Shown here: positions 1 through 7,402 of the stretch, piece after piece | How positions within the stretch are numbered: the first letter of the stretch is position 1 | Layout of the letters: every line of letters begins with the position of its first letter | Source of the DNA: a bacterium | GTDB lineage: Bacteria; CAIJMQ01; JAADFP01 | Assembly (NCBI GenBank): GCA_027021085.1 | Contig: JALUVB010000020.1 | Span: 1-16,327, forward strand | Length of the DNA: 16,327 nucleotides | Direction: 5' to 3' | Position numbers and translations under genes: made by a program | Notes under the pieces: generated by a model | The model's database searches: none | Told to the model about the DNA's origin: nothing | What the model saw: only the letters and a program-made list of their open reading frames with translations

Positions 1-92
1 CTGCCTTCTTTCCTGTCAAAGCTTTAGTATGCTCCTGCCTGGATATACGGGAAGGGTTGTGAGTTGTGAGTTATTAGTTGCCAGTTCCCTGT

Positions 93-108
93 CCCGGCGC
101 ATGCCGGG
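93..108. repeat. GC-rich hairpin, R1 module a
   Basis: Perfect 6-bp stem CCCGGC / GCCGGG with a 4-nt loop GCAT. It corresponds to 6729-6744 in R2 and 16094-16109 in R3. It lacks the second, CCGATG-type hairpin that accompanies the other modules. Confidence 0.75.
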
Positions 109-275
109 GCGCCTATTCCCCCATGTTAGACTATAGACATCAGACTTTAGACATTAGACGGGAAAGACACATGATATGGGGGGCCAACTTACTATTTACT
201 ATCTTTCCTCATTACTTGTTACCATTCACTATTTTTCCGGTCTATAGTCTAAGAGTTGTGAGTTGCGAGTTATCC

Positions 276-306
276 CCGATGTCCATCGGTCCCGACGTAT
301 GTCGGG
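276..306. repeat. Paired hairpins, R1 module b
   Basis: Two adjacent palindromes: CCGATG-TC-CATCGG (276-289) and CCCGAC-GTAT-GTCGGG (291-306). Compared with the CCCGGC / GCCGGG stem of the other copies, one G-C pair has become A-T with both partners changed, so the stem is preserved. Confidence 0.75.
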
Positions 307-512
307 GCGCCTATTACCCGCCTTTTTAAAACCCCAAAATCTAAGGCAGTCTTGAGGAAACCATGAGACTTGCTCCCGGGAAACCAGGAAACCGAGATAC
401 CAGGATTACCAAGATACTAACCTACCATTCACTGTTTACTATTTACTGCTTACTATCTCCCGGTCTACAGTCTAAGGTCTATGGTCTAAAGTCTAAAACT
501 ACCCGCTACTCG

Positions 513-3500
513 CTACTTGTTATGCAATCTCTGGATTCTTCGCTCTGCCAGGTAGTAGAGGGTGGGAATAAGTATCAGGGTTACCAGGGTAGAAAGGGAA
601 AGGCCTCCTATGGCTGCCAGTCCCAGGGAATTCCATTCTTCCGAACCTTCTCCCCGCATTAAAGCCAGGGGCAGAAGTCCGAATATCGTGGTTAAGCTGG
701 TCATGAGCACAGGCCTTACTCTTCGCAGACCTGCTTTCAGGACAGCCTCCTTAAGCTCCGTTCCGCCTCTCAACAGTCTATTGGTGTAATCAACCAGGAT
801 TATGCCATTGTTAACCACTATACCTATAAGAATCACCGTTCCCAGGAGAGAGTCTACATTAAAAGTCTGCCCGGTGAGAAACAGCATCCAGAGCACGCCG
901 GTAAGGGCAAATGGCACTGAGAACATTATTATTAAGGGATGCAGGAAAGATTCAAACTGGGAGGCCATAACCATGTAAACCAGTATCATCCCCAGGATAA
1001 GGGAGAAGAAAAGGGTGCGAAAGGCCTTTGACTGTTCTTCCACGGCTCCGGATATCTTTACCGTAACCCCCGGGGGAGGGGTAAAATTATGCAGCTGAAC
1101 TTTCAGGTCAGCAAGGACATCGCTCAGCTTTCTTTTGAATAGATATCCTCCCACTTTTATTACTCTTTCCCGCGATTCTCTTTCAATGCTGGAAGGGCCG
1201 GAACGTATTTCTATGCGGGCTAAGTTTTTCAAGGGAACGGTCTTACCGCTGAGAAGATGTATGGGTGATTCCATTAAATCTTTCAAGCTTTTCCTGTCTT
1301 CTTCCCGCATGCGAATGAGTATATCGTATTCGTCTCCTCCTTCACGGAATTTGGTCGATTTTTTGCCATGGAACAGGTTTCTTATCTGGGTGGCTATGCT
1401 GGCAGTGCTACTTCCTGAAAAAGCAGCCTTTTCTTTGTCCACCACTATCCATATTTCCGGTTTGCCTTTTTTACGGGATACATCTACGTCAGTAACTCCC
1501 CCGATACTTTTCAGCATCTGCTTCACCTTTTCTGCTGCCAGGTAGGTTTTTTCCAGGTTATAACCGAATATTTTCACGGTAACTGGCTTCTCTCCTCCCA
1601 GGATAAGCGTTTCCAGGGGGTCTGCTGTCTCAAAGGTCATTTCCTCTATGCCGGGAACCTGTGAGAACTTTTTTCGCAATGCATTTGCCACTTCCTGGCT
1701 GGAACGCTTCCTCTCCTTCTTGGGAACAAGGTCCAGGATTAGCATGCCAATATTGGAACCTTCCTCCCAGCCCATAGCACTGTGGAAACCCTCGTCGGAT
1801 TGCCCCATACGCGCGAACATGTTTTCTCTTTCCGGGACTTCCCGGGCAGCGATTTTTTCGATTTCCTGCATCACTTTCTCTGTCTCCTCCACTCTCGTTC
1901 CTACCGGCAGCCTTACAAAGGCCTGAACCCAGCCCTGGTCTACACGGGGAAAAAACTCTTTTTTAATAAAGGGGAAGAGGGTAAAGCTTGCCAGGAGAAA
2001 GAAGAAGATAACCGTGAGTGTCCTGCCAGGAAAAGAGAGAGATAGATTGAGTATTCTCTCATACCTATTCTCCATCCTTTTTACCCACGGCCTGCGGGAG
2101 GGAACCCGGGGAAGTATGCGGGAGGCCAGCATGGGAGAAAGCGTAAGGGCCACTAAAAGAGAGCCTACCAGGACCACGATGATCACCCAGGCCATCTGGC
2201 GAAACATTATGCCCACTATCCCCCTGGAAAAGATAAGGGGAATAAAGATAGCTATGGTAGTGAAATATGAAGCCATCACCGCCATTCCCACCTCCCCTGC
2301 CCCTGCTTCTGCTGCTTCTTTCACTTCCCCTCCGCTCTCCCTTTTTCGGTAAATGCTTTCCAGCACCACTATTGCCCCATCTACCACCATGCCCAGCGCA
2401 ATCACCAGGCTGGAGAGCGAAATCCAGTTGAGAGTGTAATTATTAAGATAGAGGAATATAAAGGAAAAGATCAGGGAAAAGGGAAGCGTGATAAGAATGA
2501 TGAAACTTCCCCGCACATTACCCAGGAAAAGAATCACGATTATGGAGACCAGGATACTACCCCAGAAAAGGGTAGTGGCAAGGTTGCGAAGGGAGGCTAT
2601 AATAAACTGCGCAGTATCCCTCATTACACCGATTTTAACCTCGGGAGGTAAATCCTTGCTGATTTCTCTTAGCTTGGCACGCACTTTCTGGCTTACTGCC
2701 ACGGTATTAGCCCCGGATTGTTTCTGGACTATTACCACCAGACCTTTCTTTCCTTCTACATGGATTCTGCGGGACTGTTCCTTGTAGGCATCTTCCACCC
2801 GGGCAATATCTTTTAAATATACCGGGTTACCGTTCCTTATGCTCACTACGATATTGTTGATATCTTTTACTTTCTTAAATTCACCCGGTATCCTGATAAT
2901 GTAGTCATTAAGCCCGGTTTTCAGATTGCCGGCTGGCAGGGTAACATTTTCCCTTTGCAGGGAATCAGCCACATCTTCGACAGTGAGATTATAAGCTGTT
3001 AATTTATCTTTATCTACCCAGACCTTGATTTCCCTTTTCAATCCACCCTGAATCCATACGGTTCCTACCCCGGGGACCCTTTCCAGAGGTTCAACCACTT
3101 TTTTATCCACCAGCTTGTAAAGCCGGGAATAGTTTTCCTCTGCCCGGGCGGTAACCATGAGTATGGGCATCTCGGAAATATCAAATTTGAAGACAACGGG
3201 CTCTTCCGCACCATCGGGTAATTCCTTTCTGACAAAGTCAAGCTTATCCCTTATATCATTTGCCGCATCACCCAGGTTAGTACCCCAGGCAAATTTCAAT
3301 CGTACTACGGAGAGCGACTCCTGAGAAAGGGAACTGACCTTTTCTATGTTTGGCACAGTACTGACAGCATTTTCTATGATTTTGCTTACCCTCTCTTCCA
3401 CATCTTCCGGAGAAGCACCCGGATAAGTAGTGATTACAGATATGGAGGGCAGGGTTATTTCAGGCATCATGTCCAGGGGAAGATGAAAGTAAGAGACCAC

Positions 3501-3575
3501 CCCTATGAGAAAAATACCCAGAAAGAGCATCAGGGTGCTTACCGGTCTTCTTACTCCAAACCGCGGCAGGTTCAT
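513..3575 (-). CDS. RND-family efflux pump, inner-membrane permease (AcrB/HAE1-like)
   Basis: A 1020-residue proton-driven exporter, full length for the hydrophobe/amphiphile efflux class. It should trimerise in the inner membrane and work with the adaptor and TolC-like protein encoded upstream. The first membrane helix is residues 11-30, followed by the large periplasmic loop with YPGASPEDVE (51-60). The second half repeats the pattern, with membrane helices around 855-1005. In TM4, GMVVDGAIVV keeps one acidic relay residue (D399, equivalent to AcrB D407), but the second is glycine (G400). In TM10, VVNNG has Asn922 where AcrB has Lys940. The start is the ATG at 3575 because RND homology begins with MNLPRFGVRRPV. 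An in-frame ATG 33 codons upstream would add a Gly/Arg-rich stretch that is only the adaptor gene read in another frame. The start overlaps the adaptor stop by 1 nt (TAATG). The TAG stop is the first three bases of repeat R1. The substrate is unknown. Confidence 0.95.
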   Translation of the reverse strand: MNLPRFGVRRPVSTLMLFLGIFLIGVVSYFHLPLDMMPEITLPSISVITTYPGASPEDVEERVSKIIENAVSTVPNIEKVSSLSQESLSVVRLKFAWGTNLGDAANDIRDKLDFVRKELPDGAEEPVVFKFDISEMPILMVTARAEENYSRLYKLVDKKVVEPLERVPGVGTVWIQGGLKREIKVWVDKDKLTAYNLTVEDVADSLQRENVTLPAGNLKTGLNDYIIRIPGEFKKVKDINNIVVSIRNGNPVYLKDIARVEDAYKEQSRRIHVEGKKGLVVIVQKQSGANTVAVSQKVRAKLREISKDLPPEVKIGVMRDTAQFIIASLRNLATTLFWGSILVSIIVILFLGNVRGSFIILITLPFSLIFSFIFLYLNNYTLNWISLSSLVIALGMVVDGAIVVLESIYRKRESGGEVKEAAEAGAGEVGMAVMASYFTTIAIFIPLIFSRGIVGIMFRQMAWVIIVVLVGSLLVALTLSPMLASRILPRVPSRRPWVKRMENRYERILNLSLSFPGRTLTVIFFFLLASFTLFPFIKKEFFPRVDQGWVQAFVRLPVGTRVEETEKVMQEIEKIAAREVPERENMFARMGQSDEGFHSAMGWEEGSNIGMLILDLVPKKERKRSSQEVANALRKKFSQVPGIEEMTFETADPLETLILGGEKPVTVKIFGYNLEKTYLAAEKVKQMLKSIGGVTDVDVSRKKGKPEIWIVVDKEKAAFSGSSTASIATQIRNLFHGKKSTKFREGGDEYDILIRMREEDRKSLKDLMESPIHLLSGKTVPLKNLARIEIRSGPSSIERESRERVIKVGGYLFKRKLSDVLADLKVQLHNFTPPPGVTVKISGAVEEQSKAFRTLFFSLILGMILVYMVMASQFESFLHPLIIMFSVPFALTGVLWMLFLTGQTFNVDSLLGTVILIGIVVNNGIILVDYTNRLLRGGTELKEAVLKAGLRRVRPVLMTSLTTIFGLLPLALMRGEGSEEWNSLGLAAIGGLSLSTLVTLILIPTLYYLAERRIQRLHNK

Positions 3576-4675
3576 TATTCTACTACCTTTACTCTCATGC
3601 CATCCTTGAGAAATTTTTGTCCCCTGATGACCACCTCTTCCCCTGCCGCTACCCCGGCAAGCACCTCTACCCAATTCCCCTCCCGTATCCCCTGTACGAT
3701 ATTGCGAAGAGACGCTCTCCCTTCTTTAACCACAAATACGTTATTCCCCTTTACAACTGCTTCTCTTCTTATTTTTAAGGCATTATCATGTTCCTGGATT
3801 ATCACCTTTATGCGGGCGAACATGCCGGGTTTAAGGTAATGTTCAGGATTGGGCACTTTTATCTCTACCAAAGCAGTGCGGGAAAGGGGGTCAAAAGTAG
3901 GTGCAATCCTGGACACACTGCCCTGAAAAACTTTCCCGGGATAGGCATCCACATTGACTTCAACCCTTTCTCCTATTCTCAACCTGGTTATATCCTTCTC
4001 GTTCACACTGAGCGTGCCCTTGACTGTATCCATATCTACTATGGTAACCAGGGGAGTTCCCCTGAGCTGGATAGTGGCAGTAACCATATCACCTTCTTCT
4101 ACAAACTTCCGGGCAATAACACCCGCAATAGGAGCCGTAACAGTGGAATCAGCAAGCTGGATTTTAGCCAAGGAAAGAGCAACCTTCAGCTCTTCCACCT
4201 TGGCCCGGGCACTCTTGTAGGCAGTGCTTACATTATCCATTTTCTGCTGTGAGACTGCCTTTTTCCGGAAAAGATTCTTTACCCGTTCATACTCCTTCTT
4301 AAGGTTGGAAAGATTTACTTCCGCTGATTCCAGGGAAGCCTTCAGCCTCTTTTCCTGCAGGAGAAGCTTATCCTTCTCAATCTTAGCAATGAGAGCACCT
4401 TTTCCCACTCTATCGCCCACATCCACGGCAAGCTCTTTTACTTTACCCCCTACCTTGGAATACACGGTAACTGTGGCCTCAGGTATGATATTACCGGAAA
4501 AGGACAAAGTATCCATAATGCTCCCGGTGCTCACCTTTTCCACCCTTACCGGAATTTCTCTTTCTCTGGCTATCTTTTCTCCTCCCTTTCTCCCTGCTTC
4601 AATAATCCGGTAGACCCTGTATGCTCCCCCTCCTACAAGCACCAGAGCCACTATCCAGATAATTATCTTTTTCAT
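3575..4675 (-). CDS. RND efflux periplasmic adaptor (membrane fusion protein, AcrA/HlyD family)
   Basis: A 366-residue adaptor linking the RND permease to the outer-membrane channel. Residues 4-18 form one hydrophobic N-terminal segment with no lipobox cysteine, so it is probably anchored by this helix rather than by lipid. The first half of the split lipoyl-like domain is around 70-100 (VDVGDRVGKGALIAKIE). A long helical hairpin runs about 103-175 (rich in Leu, Lys, Glu). The second lipoyl half is around 176-197 (TVTAPIAGVIARKFVEEGD). A beta-barrel domain follows at about 200-290 (LKPGMFARIKV) and then a membrane-proximal domain to the end. This domain order is standard for the family. The ATG overlaps the TolC-like stop by 4 nt (ATGA), which indicates coupled translation. 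Confidence 0.95.
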   Translation of the reverse strand: MKKIIIWIVALVLVGGGAYRVYRIIEAGRKGGEKIAREREIPVRVEKVSTGSIMDTLSFSGNIIPEATVTVYSKVGGKVKELAVDVGDRVGKGALIAKIEKDKLLLQEKRLKASLESAEVNLSNLKKEYERVKNLFRKKAVSQQKMDNVSTAYKSARAKVEELKVALSLAKIQLADSTVTAPIAGVIARKFVEEGDMVTATIQLRGTPLVTIVDMDTVKGTLSVNEKDITRLRIGERVEVNVDAYPGKVFQGSVSRIAPTFDPLSRTALVEIKVPNPEHYLKPGMFARIKVIIQEHDNALKIRREAVVKGNNVFVVKEGRASLRNIVQGIREGNWVEVLAGVAAGEEVVIRGQKFLKDGMRVKVVE

Positions 4676-6009
4676 CTTTTTTCTCCTTTTTGGCTTGTAG
4701 CGCTGCCCCCTACCGCCCTTTCAAGGCCTGCTTTCGCTATCTGGTAACCGTATAAGGCACGATAGTAATCCATTTCTGCTCTGGTTAAAAGAGTCCGGGC
4801 ATCCAGGACATCTGTATTCGTGGCCATTCCTTCCTTGAACCTGGCGGAAGTATCCTTAAAATTCTTTTCTGCTTCTTTTACTGCTTCTTTCTGTACTTTT
4901 ATCCTCTCCTTCGCGGATAAAAGATTCAGGTATGCCTGGCGCACTTCCAGCTCCACCTGGTTTTTCAGCAAAGAAAAAGAGCTTTTTATCTGCTTCATCT
5001 GCGACTTTGCCTTTTCAAGTTCGTTCTTGTTCTCCCCCCAGTCCCATATGTCTATGCTCACTGAGATTACCGCGCTCCAGGATTCTTTCCATTTATCTAT
5101 GGGAATTTCTGCCCCTTTTTTCTTATCCCAGCTTCCTGTCAGCGCAACCTGGGGGAAAAAGCTTGCACGGGCTATTCTTACCTTTTCCTCCGCCATTCTC
5201 AATCTGTTTTGCATCTCCTTTATCTCGGGTCTATTTTTGTAAGCTTCCTTTATATAACCAGAAAGGTCACCCGTATCATTTTCAAATCCCGGCACATCCT
5301 TCAGTCTCACCTCTTTTCCCAGATCCCGGTTTAAAAGGTTATTAAAGTAGGCGCGGGAAAATTTGAGCCTATTTTCAACATTTATAAGTTGACGGTTAGC
5401 ATTTGCCAGCGCCACCTTTGCCCGCAAAACTTCCACTTCTGCCACCATTCCCTCGGCAAATAAATCTTTTAGCAATTTTAGGTGTGCCCCTGTCTGATTT
5501 AATGCTTCCTGTGCCACTTTTCTTAATCTTTCCGCCTCCAGGACTTTAAAGTAGGCTTCCTTGACCGCAAAGATTAAATCATTCTTCACCTTTTCAAAAT
5601 TATGCCGGTTTGCCGCAAGATTTTCTTTCTGCAGGTTGTAAAGAGAGATAAGTTTCCCTCCCGTGAAAAGCGGCTGGGAAAGGCTGAGGTTATAATCGTA
5701 GATTTCGTCATCGGAGAGCACAGGTGTTGGCATGGGGGGGTATCCCGGGATAGTAGGCAAGTTAATATCCATGGTTTTCTTTTTATCCAGGCGGGTGTAA
5801 GAAGACAGGGTGTAAATCCTGGGAAGGAAATTGCTGCGCGCTTTTTCTCTCTCGGTTTGCGCTTCTCTTATCTTCTCCCTGGCTATATCTATGGAGGGAT
5901 TATTTTCCAGGGCTATGGAGATACTTTCTTGTAAACTCAGAAGGTTATCCCCCGCAAACGCAAGCTGGGCCAGAAAAAGTAGAAAGGGAATTAGTAAAAA
6001 TTTCTTCAT
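4672..6009 (-). CDS. TolC-family outer-membrane efflux protein
   Basis: 445 residues. A clear signal peptide (MKKFLLIPFLLFLAQLAFA) has a likely cleavage site after Ala19. The mature part has two repeats of about 200 residues, each with long amphipathic helices (for example around 120-200 and 325-400) and short beta-strand segments, as in the outer-membrane efflux protein family that forms trimeric barrel-and-tunnel channels. Typical features are NPSIDIAREKI near the N-terminus and LFAEGMVAEVEVLRA / RFKEGMATNTDVLDA at equivalent places in the two halves, which shows the internal duplication. It overlaps marR and the adaptor gene by 4 nt each (ATGA). It should form the exit duct for the RND pump. 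The presence of this gene is the main reason to infer an outer membrane. Confidence 0.95.
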   Translation of the reverse strand: MKKFLLIPFLLFLAQLAFAGDNLLSLQESISIALENNPSIDIAREKIREAQTEREKARSNFLPRIYTLSSYTRLDKKKTMDINLPTIPGYPPMPTPVLSDDEIYDYNLSLSQPLFTGGKLISLYNLQKENLAANRHNFEKVKNDLIFAVKEAYFKVLEAERLRKVAQEALNQTGAHLKLLKDLFAEGMVAEVEVLRAKVALANANRQLINVENRLKFSRAYFNNLLNRDLGKEVRLKDVPGFENDTGDLSGYIKEAYKNRPEIKEMQNRLRMAEEKVRIARASFFPQVALTGSWDKKKGAEIPIDKWKESWSAVISVSIDIWDWGENKNELEKAKSQMKQIKSSFSLLKNQVELEVRQAYLNLLSAKERIKVQKEAVKEAEKNFKDTSARFKEGMATNTDVLDARTLLTRAEMDYYRALYGYQIAKAGLERAVGGSATSQKGEKR

Positions 6010-6437
6010 AAAAGCTGCTCCATTTTCCCTATCAACTCCAGAAGTTTTTTTCTTTCCTTAGAAGTAAACTTCTCTAAAGAATTTTCTAAAAGCTTACAGA
6101 ACTGGCTCCTGATGCGCAGGACAGTTTTTCTGCCTTTCGCGGTGAGAGAAGTAATAATAACTCTTCTATCCGCAGGGGAAAACTCGCGTTTTAAAAAACC
6201 CATCTTTACCAGGTTATCCACCAGGCTGGTTACTGCAGAAGCGCTTACTCTCAGGTATCGGGCAAGCTCCACCATCATTGCTTTTTCTCTTTCTACTAAA
6301 TAGGAAAGTATATGGAACTGGGGAAGGGTGATCTTACCGGAGGATAATTCATTGGAAAGCTTCGCCCTCATTTTTCTCTGCATGCTTAGAAAAATTCTAT
6401 CCAATTTATCTATGTCTTCTTTTAATTGTTCATCCAT
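6006..6437 (-). CDS. MarR-family transcriptional regulator
   Basis: 143 residues from the preferred ATG. A longer GTG-start version (6446) is less likely: its GTG abuts the GAGGG ribosome site, whereas the ATG at 6437 lies 8 nt beyond it (6446-6450). The winged helix-turn-helix spans roughly residues 35-100: LTLPQFHILSYL-type entry helix, MVELARYLRVSASAVTSLVDNL recognition region (about 55-76), and the wing with the family-typical DRR motif (D90-R92, SPADRRV). The long N- and C-terminal helices would form the dimer interface. As first gene of the efflux operon it probably represses its own promoter and responds to a ligand exported by the pump. This is inferred from position and family, not shown. 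A 13-bp palindrome just below the -10 box is a candidate operator. Confidence 0.92.
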   Translation of the reverse strand: MDEQLKEDIDKLDRIFLSMQRKMRAKLSNELSSGKITLPQFHILSYLVEREKAMMVELARYLRVSASAVTSLVDNLVKMGFLKREFSPADRRVIITSLTAKGRKTVLRIRSQFCKLLENSLEKFTSKERKKLLELIGKMEQLL

Positions 6438-6445
6438 ATACTTCA

Positions 6446-6450
6446 CCCTC
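6446..6450 (-). promoter_or_regulatory. Ribosome binding site that decides the marR start
   Basis: GAGGG on the minus strand lies 8 nt before the ATG at 6437 but directly against the alternative GTG at 6446. This favours the shorter protein. Confidence 0.6.
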
Positions 6451-6462
6451 TTAATAATTAAG
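6450..6462. promoter_or_regulatory. Candidate MarR operator (13-bp palindrome)
   Basis: Perfect inverted repeat CTTAAT-A-ATTAAG between the -10 box and the ribosome site of marR, so it would cover the first transcribed bases. MarR proteins commonly bind such short AT-rich dyads in their own promoters. Binding here is inferred. Confidence 0.45.
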
Positions 6463-6469
6463 CCTTGTA

Positions 6470-6475
6470 ATTATA
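6470..6475 (-). promoter_or_regulatory. Probable -10 box of the marR-efflux operon
   Basis: A perfect TATAAT on the minus strand, about 33 nt upstream of the chosen ATG. No good -35 hexamer is visible at 16-18 nt, so the promoter may be weak or activator-dependent. The -10 could also be shared with a TGTA/TACA half-dyad (6467-6478 region). Confidence 0.45.
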
Positions 6476-6508
6476 CAGTATCTGAACCAAAAAATCCACA
6501 GGCAGGTG

Positions 6509-6869
6509 GTTGTTAGTAGTGAGGGGAAGATAGTAAACAGTGAACAGTAAATAGTAAGCAGTAAGCAGTGAGTGGTGAATGGTGAGAAAGTAGTGAGGGG
6601 AAGGATAGTGAATGGTGACGAGTAACGAGGAAAGATAGTAAATAGTGAGTTGGCCCCCCGTATCATGTGTCTTTCCCGTCTAATGTCTAAAGTCTGATGT
6701 CTATAGTCTAACATGGGGGCATAGGTGCCCCGGCATGCGCCGGGACAGATGTTCATCGGGGACAACTCATAACTCACAACTCTCCCAGTATACAGGCGGG
6801 GACATAGGCGGAACTAACAACTCATCCCGATGAACATCGGGAGCAACTCACAACTCTCATACTATAGAC
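6509..6869 (+). repeat. Heptad-mosaic repeat element, copy R2
   Basis: Fills the space between the marR promoter and the 3' end of the DUF2062 gene; no gene is credible here. The order on the plus strand is AGTAAAC/AGTGAAC-like heptads (about 6520-6656), a C-run, GTCTAAT-type heptads (6678-6711), a hairpin (6729-6744), a CATC/GATG palindrome and AACTCAC heptads. A second CCCGATG-AA-CATCGGG palindrome (about 6826-6841) and one TATAGAC unit follow at the gene junction. By hand alignment, 6568-6773 matches 15933-16138 of R3 without gaps, with about 12 mismatches in 206 bases. Unlike R1 and R3, it lacks the upstream TTTAGAC block. Confidence 0.85.
6729..6744. repeat. GC-rich hairpin of R2
   Basis: CCCGGC-ATGC-GCCGGG, a perfect 6-bp stem with a 4-nt loop. 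The upstream GGGGC / GCCCC pairing (around 6716-6731) would compete with it, so two alternative folds are possible. Confidence 0.7.
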
Positions 6870-7320
6870 GGTTTATGGGTTTGGGTTTTTTAATAAATTT
6901 CAAGATAAGAAGTGAGAGGAGAAACGAGATAATTCCCAGGGCAATTCCCAAGGTAAACCCTCCCAGGAACAGGGAGAAGAGCACATCCTTTATTACTTTG
7001 TAATGGAAATCTTTGAAGCTTTGCAGGGTAAGGGTAAGGGATTTCCCCATGATTTTACTTCCTACCCAGTGGTCAAGGAAATAAACAAAAGGGACCAGGG
7101 GAGGGAGAGAGATTATACTGCTGGTGGAAAAGACGGATACTACGTTTACTTTTTTAAATATGCCCGCAATTAACAGTGTAACGGGTGTTTTAATTCCCTG
7201 GATGGGCAAAATACCTATAAAAAAACCAATACCTATCCCGGAAGCTATTTCCAGAGGGCTCCTGCGGGTGACGGCTTCGTGTTTCAGCTTTTTCAGGATT
7301 GCCTTGAGCCTGGCTTTCAT
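6862..7320 (-). CDS. DUF2062-domain membrane protein
   Basis: A 152-residue integral membrane protein resembling DUF2062, a family of unknown function. A basic N-terminus (residues 1-20) precedes three hydrophobic regions: about 25-54 (SGIGIGFFIGILPIQG, typical of the family), 58-87 and 112-141. A Lys-rich tail faces the cytoplasm by the positive-inside rule. It lies 82 nt downstream of the isomerase gene on the same strand with no clear terminator between, so it may be the last gene of the sugar operon or be independently expressed. I see no convincing promoter in the gap. The last two residues and TAG stop (CGT CTA TAG) fall in a TATAGAC unit of repeat R2, so the original C-terminus may have been altered. 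Confidence 0.85.
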   Translation of the reverse strand: MKARLKAILKKLKHEAVTRRSPLEIASGIGIGFFIGILPIQGIKTPVTLLIAGIFKKVNVVSVFSTSSIISLPPLVPFVYFLDHWVGSKIMGKSLTLTLQSFKDFHYKVIKDVLFSLFLGGFTLGIALGIISFLLSLLILKFIKKPKPINRL

Positions 7321-7402
7321 ATTTACAATTTACCACCATCCCCTTTTACCGGGAGAAAATCCCTGAGGCCAGAAATAATTTGAGGGAGTGTAAGATTCTA
7401 AC

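Larger units (their letters stand above)
20..515 (-). repeat. Heptad-mosaic repeat element, copy R1 (composite)
   Basis: No credible gene lies in this stretch. Read on the minus strand from the RND stop codon, it starts with TAGCGAG and TAGCGGG, then TTTAGAC-like heptads (459-498), then AGTAAAT-like heptads (about 425-458). A tract of 8-9-base units ending in CTGG, TTGG or TCGG follows (376-416), then about 60 bases I cannot assign (316-375). Next come hairpin module b (276-306), more AGTAAAT-type heptads, the GTCTAAT block (126-162), hairpin module a (93-108) and AACTCAC heptads. The far end (about 20-40) resembles 6782-6808 of copy R2. The presence of two hairpin modules suggests fusion or partial duplication of the unit. 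Degenerate tandem heptamers are known from cyanobacteria (STRR repeats); homology to those is not claimed. Confidence 0.85.

Noticed and set aside
78-329. An open frame present in all three repeat copies (also 6451-6777 and 15888-16151 on the minus strand) with a shared peptide containing MLDYRHQTLDIRRER
   Set aside because: Between R2 and R3 nearly every base difference in the shared region changes the amino acid (about 8-9 of 11), the opposite of purifying selection. Part of the frame is a heptad repeat read as a 7-residue period with few stops, and there is no ribosome site.
363-662. Open frame of 99 codons on the plus strand
   Set aside because: It crosses repeat R1 and runs antisense into the RND gene; its product is translated repeat followed by antisense RND sequence.
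3575-3674. Longer RND protein starting at 3674
   Set aside because: The extra 33 residues are the adaptor gene read in another frame and are unlike any RND N-terminus; the ATG at 3575 gives the canonical start and a coupled TAATG overlap.
6509-6869. CRISPR array
   Set aside because: The repeats are 7-bp degenerate units without unique spacers of constant length, and no cas gene is nearby.
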